From: Sipunculus nudus
Lineage: Eukaryota; Annelida; Sipuncula; Golfingiida; Sipunculidae
Assembly: GCA_026874595.1 (NCBI GenBank)
Contig: CM049314.1
Location: 23,199,729-23,263,728, forward strand
DNA: 64,000 nucleotides
Direction: 5' to 3'
Positions 1-13,109 of the stretch are shown piece by piece. Every line of letters begins with the position of its first letter. Position 1 is the stretch's first letter. The notes below the pieces were generated by a model. It was not told the origin of the DNA, did no database searches, and was given only the letters and a program-made list of their open reading frames with translations. The position numbers and the translations under genes are program-made.

Positions 1-499
1 GGCCTTGTGTAGCGCCCGCGTGACATATATAGATAAACCTTCGGCGGAGAAGCAACATGATCCGTATACCATAATGCACAGGAAAACGCGATGTCCAGGC
101 AAAAAATTCACATTCTATTAAAGATAGGTCAAAGACAGGTTATGCATGCGTGTCTATATTACAGCAAGCCTGTCAAGCAGGGGGGGGGGGAGCTCACCAG
201 GAAACTCCTATCATTGAGTAAAAACTTTTTAAAACATTGGGGTGTTGTGGTACATGCGGCTTGTTTTAAAAAAAAATGCTGTGGTTTGATATATTAAACG
301 TTTATCTATTTTCGATACTTTGAGGTAGAAAAGAAAAAGCATACCCCCCAACCCCCCCCCCCCCAAAAAAAAAAAAAAAACAAAAAAAGTTCCCCTTATT
401 TTCAGGCATGGATTTCAAATTTACTTGCACGGGGTTACAAATTACCAAATCATATGATATAACATGGTGGTGTCACGATTTTGCATGAATGCGTCACAG
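1..499. other. Non-coding left edge
   Basis: No exon with splice sites or recognisable protein similarity was found. The stretch holds a G run near 181-190 and a C run followed by an A run near 350-380. Such homopolymer junctions are slippage-prone and may be misassembled. Confidence 0.5.
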
Positions 500-603
500 T
501 TTTGCAATTATCTTGAGGCGCCGACGTGGTATCGAACCATGAGCTCCTTCAGCGTCGAAGTTAAAAGCAATTTCCAATAATCAACCCGATAAGGCTACGC
601 ATA
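500..603 (-). repeat. tRNA-derived SINE remnant
   Basis: On the minus strand the sequence has a tRNA-like promoter: an A-box-like TAGCCTTATCGGG and, about 50 bases later, a B-box-like GGTTCGATACC. The ends do not pair into a good acceptor stem, so this is a SINE head or tRNA pseudogene rather than a tRNA gene. It abuts the TA microsatellite. The subfamily is not recognised. Confidence 0.4.

Positions 604-654
<51 letters not shown>
604..654. repeat. (TA)n microsatellite
   Basis: About 25 perfect TA units are visible directly. Confidence 0.95.
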
Positions 655-657
<3 letters not shown>

Positions 658-742
658 TTGTCTACATATTCATCATAGTTTGCAAAAAACTGATGGCAGA
701 GTGCTTAATGGGTTACTAGAGCATTTCCATGTTGTATAGAAA

Positions 743-760
743 GATATATATATATATATA

Positions 761-817
<57 letters not shown>

Positions 818-818
818 T
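743..818. repeat. (TA)n-(TG)n compound microsatellite
   Basis: TA units with one TC interruption run into TG units. The Ile-Tyr repeat reading frames on both strands here are artefacts of this tract. Confidence 0.95.
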
Positions 819-1479
819 TTGAATATAACAGAGGAAAGGTACAGATGCAGATACAATGCAGATACAATATCTACACAGGTATTTGGTACAAGAAGAATTA
901 TATCATATATTCAGCCACTGGACATTATATATGGATACTGTTGACAGTAACTTGAAAAATAAATGATCAGTGGTTTGATGGGGTCTGCATGAGGTTTGGC
1001 TGGGATTCCCTGCTAAATATGTAGGGGTCTACAGGATAGAAAATCATATGGAGACAAGAACGTTGGGATAGCACCTGGTTGTAATAGTAGAGGAGAGACT
1101 GTAATAAGCAGTATAAAGTTAGACATGTATTAATCGATTAGACAATTCTTGGTCCTTATTTAATCAAATTTATTTACTATCATTTTTTTACAATACTTCT
1201 AATATCAATTGGTGTATTTCGGTAAAAATACATCTAAAAGCTGATCTAACGCATGGATTGCTTTCAAATTTCTCTCGGCTAGTTGGTTTGCATAACTTTA
1301 TCCGTCCTATGGTAAAAGTAATTTTAATTTATTTCTGTTTTTTTACAGGAGCTTACAGATAATTTAGATACGGACAAAACAATGATGTGACAGTTGTCTC
1401 TTTACAGCAATATACTTTAATTGGAACAGGGTGTTGAGAAACAAATAAATCCAATCGGAACGAGCTACATAACAATGGC

Positions 1480-1690
1480 AGCAGACCTACACCTGGAGAG
1501 TCGAGTGGTAAAACGATCGGCTCTCTCAACTGGCGACCCGGATTCGATCCCTGGCTTGGCTATGAGAGAGGGTTGTAGTTGTCCGTACAAGGTCGATGGT
1601 TTTCTTCGGGTTTTCCGGTTTCACCCAGCACTATATGCAGACTACCATCTGAGCCATTGAGAGTGCCGCAATTATAGTTATACTATCTAA
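1480..1690 (+). repeat. tRNA-derived SINE with central conserved block
   Basis: The plus strand shows an A-box-like segment (GAGTGGTAAAACG) and a B-box GGATTCGATCC about 35 bases on. A block follows, reading TTTTCTTCGGGTTTTCCGG, which resembles the conserved central domain of several invertebrate SINE families. An AT-rich tail follows. The exact family is uncertain; no target duplication could be fixed by eye. Confidence 0.55.
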
Positions 1691-2099
1691 TTGAACATTC
1701 CATATGAAGTAAATAAGTTTATTAAAACCATTAATTATGAAGAATATCCACTCAAGTAATTAAAACAAATAACACATTGAGTTGCTAGTAATTTAGGTAC
1801 ACCCAGTTTATATTAATACAAAAGCACTTCTTTCTCTTTTGTTAATAGATAAGATTAAGAATAATAACAACTGTGATGAAACATAAAATTCATGTTGATC
1901 TTGTTTGGCAAAGATGAGTTTTCCATTTCGATTTCTGCGGACTCTTAAAATAGTTGTTACTTCTAATTTAGTATTTAGTGCATATATATAACAATGTAAC
2001 AAATGATAAATCTGCCGTTCACAACACCAATTATATATTTCATAATACTAAGGCTTAAGGCTGCGGAATGCAAAAATAAACATGACTCCCTTCGCCACA

Positions 2100-3982
2100 A
2101 TTTAATTATTTGATATATTCTGAATAGAACTACCACATATTGTTCGTAGTACTATTTGATCATTTTGCTTCTCTAGTCATAAGTCTTCAACCATCTTGGA
2201 TTCAAGAACATTATGTGAACGATTTAAATAAAAACAATCAAACACCCCATGGTTGCAATGCTATAATTGAATGCATTCAAAATATTTGTTTTCTAAGCAC
2301 TAAGCGCATTTTCATTTACGGATATGCAGTGCGTTATACAAGTATTACAAAAATTAAATCTTGAGTACATATATAATACACATAAATACAGCATACACAA
2401 TAAAATACAACCTTCAAATGATGTATCGGATGAGTAGCTCCTGGGCCTGCCTGACTTTCTATTTGATTTGAAAGAAATCAATTTGCAGAAAATGTCTGTT
2501 CAAGATTAATGCCCAATGTTACACTTATATAACATGTTTTCTCTACAACATGTTCTCTAGGTCATCTCCACAGCTCCATCAAGCAGTTCTCAGTTCAAAT
2601 AATATTACCTTGTGCTTTTTCTTCCCATACCTCCAGCTTTTTACATCATTTTAGTCAGTGTTTACTTCTAATTGGAATTTCTCTGAGTTCCTTAACAGTT
2701 ACAGACTTCCTCACCGTTTTCTTGTTTTGTTTATTAAACTTTTGTCAACAAAATTATTATTCCTATGTTTAACAAATTGTAAAAATGAGGAACTACCAGA
2801 ACTACTTAACCCCACGTGTTCTGCTGTCTCTGTCTGACATGTATGTACTTCTCAAGGAAATCTTTGATGTAATACCATTTTTGAAGCAGCCCTATGAGCC
2901 TAAAAGTTTTATTACATATTTCAGATATACGCCTCACATTTAACCAAACTTAACGTCAGTATAATATTTCTGTGACCAGCTAGGGCTTCTGTTTAGCAAA
3001 AGGAAAATGAAGGTGGCTATGTTAAACGTAAGCAGTTGCTTCCGTTTGGTTACACAATACAGACAACAGATGTGTCAAGGTGCCAAGATGTCTCTGATTC
3101 AATTATTGTTATCTTTGAAATTAAAATTGAAATATGTACATTTTAAATGTTTCAGACCCATCAGAGAGTAAGGTTTTTATAGCGAAATATGGACTGAGCA
3201 ATCGAGATAATTAAAAAAAACATATTCAAGTTTACGTGTTTTCATGAGTAGACATTTTATGAATTTATGGTAAGATTTAAGATTCCGTATGCATGAAATG
3301 AGGATCCAACAACGCAAATTGTTAAATGAAGCGAATTTTGCCGGTTCCGCATGGCATACCAGATGAAACGGATAGAAATTATGGCATGCTACCGTAACGC
3401 TGGGTCAGGTTCATATAAAATATCCCAACACGCTTTCCGGATGCCGGATGGTATCTTAGCACTAATAAGCACTAGACTTCTTGCATCGCCTAACCTTAAA
3501 TCATACGTTTGAGTTAACTTTCTATATCTTTGCATAATTAAAACTGCAGAATGTAGCTTTATTGAAATAATCTAAAGAAACACAACAAGAAGGTTTAAAT
3601 GAAATGTACTTGAAACCAAAATAATTGTCATACTTCATCAGTTAAATAACTTAAAGATGCAATTTAAACAGACATATCTAGGCAGACAAGATGACTGCAC
3701 TTATAAAGATTAAGCACACAAACCCAAGCAGGACCTGCATATTATTCCATGCCCACTTCCTAGAAAAACTGTCATGTCAAAGCCATGTAAAGGGAGGAGC
3801 TGCCTTGTAATTGGCAGACCAGCTTGGAGGAGTCTTTGCTTGACAGGGGTCATAGTGTTGCCCAATATGCCCCAGATTGAAGTGACAGAAGCGTGTCGGG
3901 AAGTTATATGTTTACTCCTTTTTTAAATTCCCGATGAAATCGGTCCGATTTGTCCATGTCGTTCCATTTAATCCATTAAAAA
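2100..3982. other. Non-coding 3' flank of the copy A gene
   Basis: The flank matches 20,640-22,550 in copy B at several points, for example the segments near 2,400/20,940 and 3,830/22,310. Reading frames are short and differ between the copies, so I see no gene. An ATTAAA polyadenylation variant on the minus strand lies at 3,967-3,972, just past the ancestral stop codon; a matching one is at 22,445-22,450 in copy B. Confidence 0.5.
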
Positions 3983-4173
3983 TTAAGCACATGGATCAGT
4001 GATTAGTTCCTGAAATCCCTCCTCTTGTTTCAGCTGATCAAGGGGCGTTTCCTTGACATAATTAATACATATTTCCTCAAGATGCTTGAAACCGAATTCT
4101 CTCGCTATAATCAGATTAAGGACGGAAGGAAGCTTTGACAACAGTTGCTGTTGACAAAGCTTCAACAATTTTG
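3983..4173 (-). pseudogene. Truncated last exon (BACK-like helix 2), copy A
   Basis: The frame reads [20 protein letters not shown] and continues through [10 protein letters not shown] to a TAA at 3,983. Copy B has about 85 more bases at the 5' side of this exon, including the AG acceptor. Here that part is replaced by the sequence that in copy B lies about 90 bases further upstream. This indicates a deletion that removed the acceptor and the first ~20 codons. Confidence 0.75.
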
Positions 4174-4518
4174 AATTTAATATAACACAGTTATGCTTCC
4201 TAAGCCGGGTCACTCCATATTTAAAACCATATTTATTAATGGGCAACTGTACTAAGATTTTTAATATTAAAAGAGGACCTCGGCAATCCACGGTTTTATG
4301 AAAGTCCCGGTTATGATTTCTTTTCTGTTTGGGCGTGTGTGGCATAAATGTGATCAACTAGTAATGATCTTAAGTACCCTGACAGAAAAAAGGACACTGG
4401 AAGGGTTGGAAGTTTGACCGAGTTGCTTCTTTAATAAGCCGTAACCTAAAGTTTCATAAGCTTTCTGTTTTTGTTTATATTAATAAAATTGGCATTGTGT
4501 ATCCACGTTTTCTGTTAC

Positions 4519-4775
4519 CTGTAAGGATGTTGGGCACATCATGTGGTAAAGTATGACAGATCGTGAACAGAAACAGAACGAGGTCGTACTTCTTTCCTGG
4601 CAGTGGAATATCCTCCATCTTTTTCTCCTTGAAACCTCCGAAGAGCATGGCGTCGTATACCGGTGAAGACAAACTTAACACTCCCTTGTTAGCATGTATT
4701 TCCTTCTGTTCTACCACGAAAATAACGTCACTTGCGGGCCAAGGTTTTGACAAATCAACACTTGATATTTTCATC
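4519..4775 (-). CDS. BTB/POZ domain exon 2, copy A
   Basis: 257 bases, open throughout. Acceptor TTATCAG precedes G-ATG-AAA and the donor is G|GTAACAG. The peptide has the BTB hallmarks [50 protein letters not shown] and a following hydrophobic helix FLFTICHTL. It enters in phase 2 and leaves in phase 1. A methionine follows the acceptor directly, so an independent start here cannot be excluded. Confidence 0.85.
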
Positions 4776-4929
4776 CTGATAAAAAATGAAAGTGTCGGGT
4801 CAGTTTATCTTGCAATGGTCAGCCTATATCCAAACAGACGGATATACTCTTTGACCTCTATGAAACCAGTTACGTCTTTCAAGGCAATTGAAAAAATAAA
4901 TAGGTAACCTGATATGTTCGTCCACTTAC

Positions 4930-5047
4930 CAACCTAATTGCTGCATCAGGCTATCGGGGACAGGCATCTGACAAAACTGTTTACACAGCTTCTTTACGCG
5001 GACCATTTGATATTCAAAGGCAAGAGGACGCAGAATGTCAAGGTCAT
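4930..5047 (-). CDS. BACK-like helical exon 1, copy A
   Basis: 118 bases with acceptor TTGCAG|AT and donor TG|GTAAGT. It encodes DDLDILRPLAFEYQMVRVKK followed by LCKQF. This is the helix pair that follows the BTB fold in many invertebrate BTB proteins (pattern LxPLAxEYQ...KLC). Phase 1 in, phase 2 out. Confidence 0.75.
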
Positions 5048-5361
5048 CTGCAATTGTAAACATACAAATATTAAATGCAAAGAAATCTTGTTTACCTGCC
5101 TTATTATTTATATCCTAGTCTAGAGTTTACCACATTAGCGTCTCGTAAGTATATTGTGGGCATCAATAATAGTTAAGGAATCCAGGGGTACACCTTTTTT
5201 AAAAGCTCTTTAATTAATGTATAAGCCTTGGAAATCACATGGTTTTAAGGAGAAACGTTTCAATTTGAAAATGAAATTACATTTAAGTACACCCAGTTAC
5301 CTGATTTAATCATTTTTATAAGTGTTTAACTACTAGTAAATCTGTATATTTATTCTGTTAC

Positions 5362-5619
5362 CCATTAGGAAGCTGGGCACATCATGTGACAAAATATGAC
5401 ATATCGTGAACAGAAGCAGAATGTCATTGTACTTCTTTTCTGGTAGCGGGATACTCTCATACATTTTCTCTTTGAAATCATTGAAGATGATGGCCTCGAA
5501 TACCGGTGAAGACAAACTCCTTTACAAGCATGTATTTTCTTTGTACCACCAAGAACAAGACGTCACTTGCAGGCCAAGGGTGTGATAGATCTACCGTTTC
5601 ATTTTGGAATATTATCATC
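5362..5619 (-). pseudogene. BTB/POZ exon 1, copy A, frameshifted
   Basis: The start is intact ([18 protein letters not shown]) and the end is intact in another frame (SSPVFEAIIFNDFKEKMYES through [17 protein letters not shown]). Against copy B, 8 bases are missing in the middle where [10 protein letters not shown] should be, and 3 are added later. The exon is 258 bases rather than 263. As written it cannot give a full BTB domain. Confidence 0.8.
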
Positions 5620-8600
5620 CTGAAAAAAAGGTGAATGTGAATGGACCTCAAATATTTAGTAACGTTTGGTTATTCATTACTGACTGTTCATGCTTTATGA
5701 TCTTTGACTGTATGATTAATCCCTGTCTTAAATAAACTGTCACGGAATATACCGTCTAATTAGGCCATAAGTGCCTGTCTGCTTGTTTGTTATATATCAT
5801 ATAGAGCCAGTGGAATCATTGACCAAACGAGGACCATCTATAATATCATTAATCCCGGTGGAAAGCTTTTGAAGATTAATTTGTAATGATAATGGATGAG
5901 TCATGGCCAATTGCTTGCAAGGTTTATTAGTAGAGGAAGCCACAGGGATCAGGCCAATAGAGACTTTAATGCACTCAACCAAGTGCTTGTGTAGGGCTTT
6001 TATGTTTAATCCCACATTTGTCTGTGGAGCGTTTTGCTTTCGGGTATCCCAGAGTTCAGTTGTTAAATATTCCTTAATTTGTAATTTCGGCGAAGTTTTT
6101 TTTTTTTTGCCTTAACCATCTTAATGTGTCTCGTCGTCAGAGTGATTTTGTTTAGAAGACAAATGTTAGTATTTGTATAATACCTTTCGGTTATTACCTC
6201 TTTCCGTGCCAATGTAAATGTGGTTTGCTTATGAGAGGTATGTATGTTTGGTTCTTGTCCACCTACATCCAATATAGTCATTAATTCAAACAAAACCGAG
6301 ATCCGTTATAAGAAGTCGTGCCAAAATATGAACAATCCTCAACAATTTCCAAGAATTTGTTTTATGGTGATTTCCTATAGAGAGTGCCTGAATAAATGTC
6401 AAAGTTTTACCAAATTTTGACTCCCTGAAAATTAGTATTTTCAGGATGGCATCCAAGATGCTTGCCAAGACCCAACAATGGTATGCAGGATGTATGCATT
6501 CATCCGAGCACCTGCAATTTAACTGACGTTAAGCTGCCCTCCTTGTTTTGATCTTTCTATGTTGGTTACACTTACTAAAAGTTTGGTAAAAGTTCATCAT
6601 GTTGAGTTTACCCGTGTCAGTAATTTGTCTCTGTGATTGCAATACCAAGTCAGGTTTCACAGACTTAGATATTGATCGTACTGCGCCGTAACTGAATGTG
6701 ACAATCGCCGCGTAAATTGGACAACGGTTATTCAAAACCTAGTTTAATCATTCAACGATTTTATCAATGATTTGCACCTGCGGTATTAACGTATCTACGG
6801 TCTTCACCTGCGATGTTTAATATAAAACTTTGCTGCAAAGATATCACGCAAGTTTATCATGTCAAAATACATGTAATGTTTTTTTACATTACTTCCCCTA
6901 GATAACAGCATTATTTACCCTTTACCAAGCGCGTCGTGTGCAAACAATCATTACGGCAGCTTTGACGAAAATACGTCAATTGGATATAAACGCCACCTTT
7001 GTAAGCGGCAGATATACGCGAAGAGTTGCTAATTTTTCTTTTAACATAAATTACAAAGTTGTGAATGGTTCATGTAAATCTCCTTTATTTCATTATAGGG
7101 CTGAAATTTTGTTTCTGCAATTACATTTTCTGATTTGCGAATTATTTTGCTGCCGATTATATCATTTACATTAATAGTCATAAGTTACTCTCTATTTTGT
7201 TGCCTTTGTTTTATACCTATACTTTTAAGAGTTAAAACTATGCCAGTGGTAAATATGTTTATGGATAAAGCTTAAATATGCTAGTTATTTAACACTGATA
7301 AAGTAATATGGTAAGAAGTAGTTACTTTTTATCATAGATGCGAGTTTCATGTCCGCCGCTTGGTTTTGGGGGATACAAAATGGAACATTATTTAATTAAC
7401 AGGATCACTGATAATCAGATATAATATCAAATATGACATCCGAGACGGCCACTTATGCCCTGGCAAGGATTACATTGATTCTAAGACATTGGACTTAGAA
7501 AAGGGACGAAGGCACTCAAGAGGAAGCAATAATTTTGCCTAATGCTGTGAGGGACGGAACTGAATTCGACGGTTCTGAGCTCAGGCCGTATCAATGAAAT
7601 TTTGTGGCATGTCCTCTAGCTTCCTACCATATGGCACAGCAGAGAATGTTACGTAAAGTTACTGGGGCTGCAGTTCATAATGCCCTGGGTACCTTTCATA
7701 ATCTACTGTAGCATCGAACAGGGGTCAAGGCTGTCGATGATAGAACATGGATGCATCTGATCGAGTGTGTCTGCACATACTGTGAACGGTCTATAAATGA
7801 GTTTATTGTTGATTTTTGACAGTTCAGCATATTCCCTGTGTTTGCAAGCCGTCTACTCTCAGTATGCAGGCTTCTTCCCTCATCATGCTACTTTGCCTGA
7901 CTCTACAGTCCCTTAAAATTGTCCTTTTTAACATGGGAGATATTATATTATGCAAGGCTGTGAGGGCCTCTAATTCATCCTCCACAAGGTCTTTGATTTC
8001 CTTGTCATTCTCATTAAACAATCCTGGTTGGTTCTTTCAGGCACTGCATATTGCAAGTTGATTCATGCTCCTTGACCAGGTCTGAAGTGGTTTCCGTTTT
8101 GTTTTGCAGCTTTTGACTGAGTTCCTTGGGATGTAAGCTTGTTGTCTTGGCTCTTGATATAGTGGGTACGAACAAATATTTGTTTCAATTTATCAATAAT
8201 GAATGTTGATCATTAGGACCTGATTTTTTCCTAGTGGAGGGTGCAATGTGCAGTCCAAGGATCTATTTGATCAGTCGATGGTTTATCCGGGGCTGGATAG
8301 AGAATTATAATTTGGTTCTATTATCGGCAGGCATTGATAGTCTCATTGAGACAGTCCATATCAGCTACTTAATAGAACAATGCATCCACAGAAATTTCAG
8401 ATTATAACGTGTCACAGCGTTTTTGAACCTGATACATCGGCCATATCATGCAACAATCAATAGAGCAATATTTGTAATATAAAGATAATAAATAAATATA
8501 AAGATTGGTAAAGCAACCCCCAAGTTGATAGGATAACGCTCATTATGCAATCATAATTTAGGTGGCATAAGCTTTTTTGTTCCTGGCAGTCTTGGAGTAA

Positions 8601-9315
8601 ACACCTCTGCTCCAAATCGAACAGAATTGCTCTATTTTTAGAATACCGAAAGAAAACAATTTTTCTTTTAATTATATTTTTAGTCCTAAAATCAGCGGAA
8701 GATATCAAACTCGCATCAACCCGCATCTAACCTTGTCAGGGTAGTACTACCCTGAATGCTATCTTGGATGCTTAGGTTACAGCACGTTCAAATTTTATTC
8801 ACTAACATCTCTAACATTGGTAAAGGAACAAATGAAAAGAGAAACGTATGAGCATTTAATGTCAGTGACGATATCTTGGATTTACAAGTTACGTGACCAT
8901 ATAGTTATGATTTAGTTGGTTCCAATGGATTAAAAAAACATGTAATGATAGATACCAAATCTATAACCCTAAGATGAAACATAAATGGTTTATGGACATA
9001 TTACGGATTGGCAGCCATTTTGATGCCATCATGGATTTGCCAGTCACGTGGTTATTCAAAGAAATATTCATAGGTTCCAGTGGAGTTCTGGCTACCGAAA
9101 ACCTTGTAGTAGATAATAAAACTACAAACCTACATTGGAAAATAAATTGATTATGGCCAATTAAGGGACAATATCAGGTCATTTGTGTATACTAAGGTTA
9201 AGATTACTTTAGGTAGCTTTCAAATAACTTCCCCTAATAAGAATAAATATAATAATTAACATGAAAAATTTCTGTGTGAATGCTGACCTCTAACTGACCT
9301 TACACTTCAGTTTAC
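5620..9315. other. Intron between USP9X-like and BTB exons, copy A
   Basis: About 3.7 kb, compared with 2.0 kb in copy B. From about 7,450 to 9,240 the sequence has no counterpart in copy B, so it was inserted in A or deleted in B. The rest aligns, for example GCCGCTTGGTTTTGGGGG at about 7,355 and 26,607. I found no USP9X exon here that would continue the scaffold beyond the 9,316-9,567 exon. Confidence 0.55.
7790..8065 (-). mobile_element. Non-LTR retrotransposon (LINE) ORF2 fragment
   Basis: The minus strand reads KNQPGLFNENDKEIKDLVED and on to ELEAL. This resembles the (R/K)N(Q/R)DWFDEND-EI linker found between endonuclease and reverse transcriptase in many invertebrate LINEs. Downstream the frame is broken by stops. 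No reverse transcriptase motif was recognised. It lies in the copy A-specific part of the intron. Confidence 0.45.
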
Positions 9316-9567
9316 CTGTGGATCATTTTTAGTTTGAACACCTCAAGTGCTTCGACAGTTTCTCCTTCGTCAGAGATTCTCGATGAAAGGCTTTTCAAGG
9401 CTTTGATGATCTCTGAAAAATCAATATAATTGGCTTCTGTTTCTGATAACTTCTTTAGTTCAGCAACTGTCAAACCATCAAGAACATTTTGAACAAGATG
9501 GATGATCGGCATGAAGTATTTCTCGATCACGTGGGTAGTCAGCACTTCATGACAAAGCCCAAATGGT
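9316..9567 (-). CDS. USP9X-like scaffold exon 6, copy A
   Basis: 252 bases, acceptor TTACAG|A, donor CACAG|GTAAAC. It encodes [20 protein letters not shown], then a helix with [24 protein letters not shown] and ETVEALEVFKLKMIHR. Human USP9X has the same order ([44 protein letters not shown]). Phase 2 in, phase 2 out, as in copy B. Confidence 0.9.
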
Positions 9568-10006
9568 CTGTAAGTAATCGCAGATATATATAATCTCATT
9601 TCATATAAGGTATGGCTACGTTGTGCGTAAATGTCAGATAAATATTCCCATATGCTCTTTCAATGCCGCTGTTATATTCCAAAGACCAGGTTCTTCAAGA
9701 ACTGAAGCAAATGTAAATCAGTGATTACTATGCTTTCACAACTACTCCATATGAGCATTAGATAATGGGGAGTAAACTATAGCTTTTGTTAATTATGTAA
9801 GATTCAGTTATCTATTGATATTATATATTAATTCATATATATTTTTCTACAAAAATTAATAGCATTTCCACATTATCTTATTAAAGCGGCTCTGACTGGT
9901 ACAGACTCATGGTCAGTTGTTGCTTATTCATGACCATGAGCCATATTGATTTAATCATGCCTTGTAAGGACATACGGAAGATCGGATCGGTAAATAGTAG
10001 ATGTTT

Positions 10007-11229
10007 AAGCCCCAGTCACACATTTATGGTACTTACCCAGTATCCCCATATACTCACGGTGGTATAAACCGTACCAGACCGTAGTGATTGGGCAAACCTT
10101 GATAGGAAAATGTTGGCCATGGTTGTACTAGTGTTACTATACGTGGTCCCCAGTTATTTCCATAACTACACACAGGAAAAAGCCGGTCGTTGTACGGACT
10201 TCCGCGGTAGGCTTAGGTATATCGGAGCCGAGCCGGTGAACACAACGGTATAATTATGGAGTATCAAGTTTTTAAGGTTTGTCAAGTTTGCCTTTGACAT
10301 ATAATATTTATATTTGTTTGATATGGACACTTTTTTCTTCTTAAAACTTTAGTTGGCACTTTTCTTTTTGTCCAGCTAATGTATGAAATTCACTTATTTT
10401 CTCGATGGGAACATCCTCTTATTTAAAGTAAGCCTTATTTATGATATATTATGTGATAAGTTAGGTAACTCTTAAAAACACATAAACAAATGTTAAAAAT
10501 TATGATATCATAGTCGAATGTATTAATGCTGCAAAGGGTCTTGATTTCTAAATAAAGAAAATACCATGCGTCTAAGTTTAGTTTGGAGCAACATTAGTAC
10601 TCATGGAATAGCTGTGCATGGTTTTGAATCTTTATGTCATTTAAGATAATCAGATTTTATTTTGTTTAATTTCATTCGTATGAAATAAAACATGTTTCTC
10701 TTAACGACTAACCAAGTACTAAGATTTGTGTAAAAAAATAATATTTTTATAAAAAAAAACAGAGAGTACATGCAAGATGTTAATACTGTGGAACAAAAGA
10801 AATGACAGTACTAAAGTCGACAGTTTTATAACGTGATTGGTGAGAAGCTTGGTCCAGTAGCAAATTTCTGATTTTATAGAAGTACCACTGCTGACAATTT
10901 TATTAAAATCGAATATATACCCAAAACTCACATTCCATATGACGCTTATTTACCTCCGGATGGCTACGAATCGCCACGGACCTGAACGGTGGTCCTATGG
11001 CGGGGTAGGTTGTACTGAGGTGGTCATAGGTTATATTAAGGTTGCACAAAGGTGCAGCTACAGTATGTCATGAACCGTCGATGGGCTACGGCTTTTAAAC
11101 TACATCGCATCCTGCAAGGGCGGATCGGCATAGTTATCGAGGGACTTGATATGGACCCCAAAGGATGCCTTCGAGTTCCAGAACCTTGACTCAACGTGGC
11201 TATAAAACAAGAATGTGTGACTGGAGCTT
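10007..11229. mobile_element. Putative DNA transposon/MITE, shared by both copies
   Basis: AAGCCCCAGTCACACATTT at 10,007 has a near-perfect inverted match ending at 11,229 (GAATGTGTGACTGGAGCTT), with 17 of 19 bases agreeing. The left end is also present in copy B at 27,571, so the insertion predates the duplication; the right end is eroded there. No clear target duplication or transposase was seen. Confidence 0.45.
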
Positions 11230-11872
11230 TATCAGCCAACGCTGTAAATTCAGAGGAATCGATTGAGTAGTGACGGGATGCGTACACAGATTCTCGGACT
11301 CAGGTGCCTCCTCCGAGTACGGGATTAGTGTAAGAGTTGTTAAATGAACATCCTGGCTAGGGTCTAAATTATCCTCCTTACACTCAACTCTCTTACCGCA
11401 AGAGTTAAGTCCGAATTTCTGTCGGGGTCAGTCTTCTCTGGGACAGTACATTCTCACCAATCTTTAGGGAAGGGGTGGCAGAAACGGAACCCTAGAAATA
11501 TTTCCCATAAAGGCGTCATGTTTCCGCCGAAACCTTTTATTCTACGATATACTGATGTGGCAGGCATTATCCTTCCCGAGTCAGTCGCTTGCTTTGGTCA
11601 GACATGCCTGAAACTTGTTATAGGAATCACATGTAGCCAACAAAGTGGCAGAGTTAATAAAATTCTTGGGAGGAGCCGGGTTAAAGGGGGATGTGGACTT
11701 AGTTCCAGTGAGTTAACGTAACGTAAATGGTGATGGGTGTTAATCCACGTATTGCAATTATGGCTTTATGTTATTTGTGTTCTATTCATTTATCTTTTGA
11801 CGGAATGTATAAATTCATGTTTTTTTTCTCTAAAACAGTCAGGAAAAAATATAATTAGGATTTCCAAGTTAC

Positions 11873-11988
11873 CTTATCAAAGCTGCTATGACTGGTACAG
11901 TGATGGATGTGCCCTTCACAAACCGATCCAACAATGTCTGGAATCCATTAAGTTTTCCAAATCTGTTTACTAGGTCAACCAACCAACC
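11873..11988 (-). CDS. USP9X-like scaffold exon 5, copy A
   Basis: 116 bases encoding [20 protein letters not shown] then [18 protein letters not shown]. This matches USP9[21 protein letters not shown] very closely. The acceptor is AAG rather than CAG/TAG in both copies; the donor is AG|GTAACT. Phase 0 in, phase 2 out. Confidence 0.9.
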
Positions 11989-12758
11989 CTTAAATAGGAA
12001 TTGTTATGCAAACACATTTTAAAATAACAAATCACATCATAACAGAGACATTTATGTCATAGTTGAAATGACTGAATATATAAATATAAATCAAAACAGG
12101 AAAGATTTTTATTTTATAAACAGTGCATGTAAAGTTAAGGCGTACTAAAAGAACATCAACGTTTCTAATATGAGAGGAAACCTGCCTTGTGCATTTATAA
12201 CACTTTGTTTTTAACAAAGGCCACATAAATTTCAAAAGATACTATACCAGCCCAAGGCTCCAAACACAAGTACAACAATGTATTTATCAAGTGGTCATAT
12301 AAATTCTGAATTTTCATACAGCTGTCAATACAGAAATAATTTATTTAGCCCTGAAAAACATGCATGTATTTATTTAAAAAGTTACAAGACAAGATGCTAC
12401 AAGGAACTGAATGACAAGAAAATTGTATCATGAAAAAGTTTGAGAGAATTCATGGGATGGAATAAGGCTATATGTAATTATTGGTGGATTAATGCTTAGA
12501 TTTGAGTGGACTTGATATATTGAAAGAGAAATCAAATAGGTCATTTTCACTTCGTGTTACTCAGGGTTTTATAACTACCTTTTTTCTGCCCCTTTGTTAT
12601 TAGAAATTTATATAGAAGTTTACTGAAATATTTTATATTCTAAGTTTCAAAAGTAGACCAATTTTTTTAGGTTATAAGGAAATGTCAGCAGCGCCATGTG
12701 ACCTTCACACAGCTTAACATCATAGTGTACCAAACAAATATGGAATAGGCCGAGTTAC

Positions 12759-12864
12759 CCTTGGAGTTCTAGGATCTGATGGGCGAGCAAACAGTTCATA
12801 ATCTGAGAGATGTATTCCTGGGGGAACGGTTTCTGAGGTGCATGCTCTGTGATAACAGTGAAAC
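12759..12864 (-). CDS. USP9X-like scaffold exon 4, copy A
   Basis: 106 bases, acceptor TTTTAG|G, donor AGG|GTAACT. It encodes FHCYHRACTSETVPPG and [19 protein letters not shown]9X has FHIYNGTRP and EDELFARSPDPRSPK at the same place. Phase 2 in, phase 0 out. Confidence 0.9.
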
Positions 12865-13109
12865 CTAAAAGAGAGACTCTGTGTTCTGACATTGACCTGA
12901 AACATTGGTCCCTTCTTTGCAACAAGCTACTGCGTTTTGCTTTGTCATGAGATTTAGTTTCAGGATATCAATAACACCATACAGTTTTTATTCCAGAATA
13001 TTTTAACAGTACATGCTGATTTTAGGTACATAGGTCGTAATTGATCTTAAACACCGTTTCATTTAGTAAATAGCAAATACAAACAAGTATTAGTCCTATG
13101 AAAACTTAC

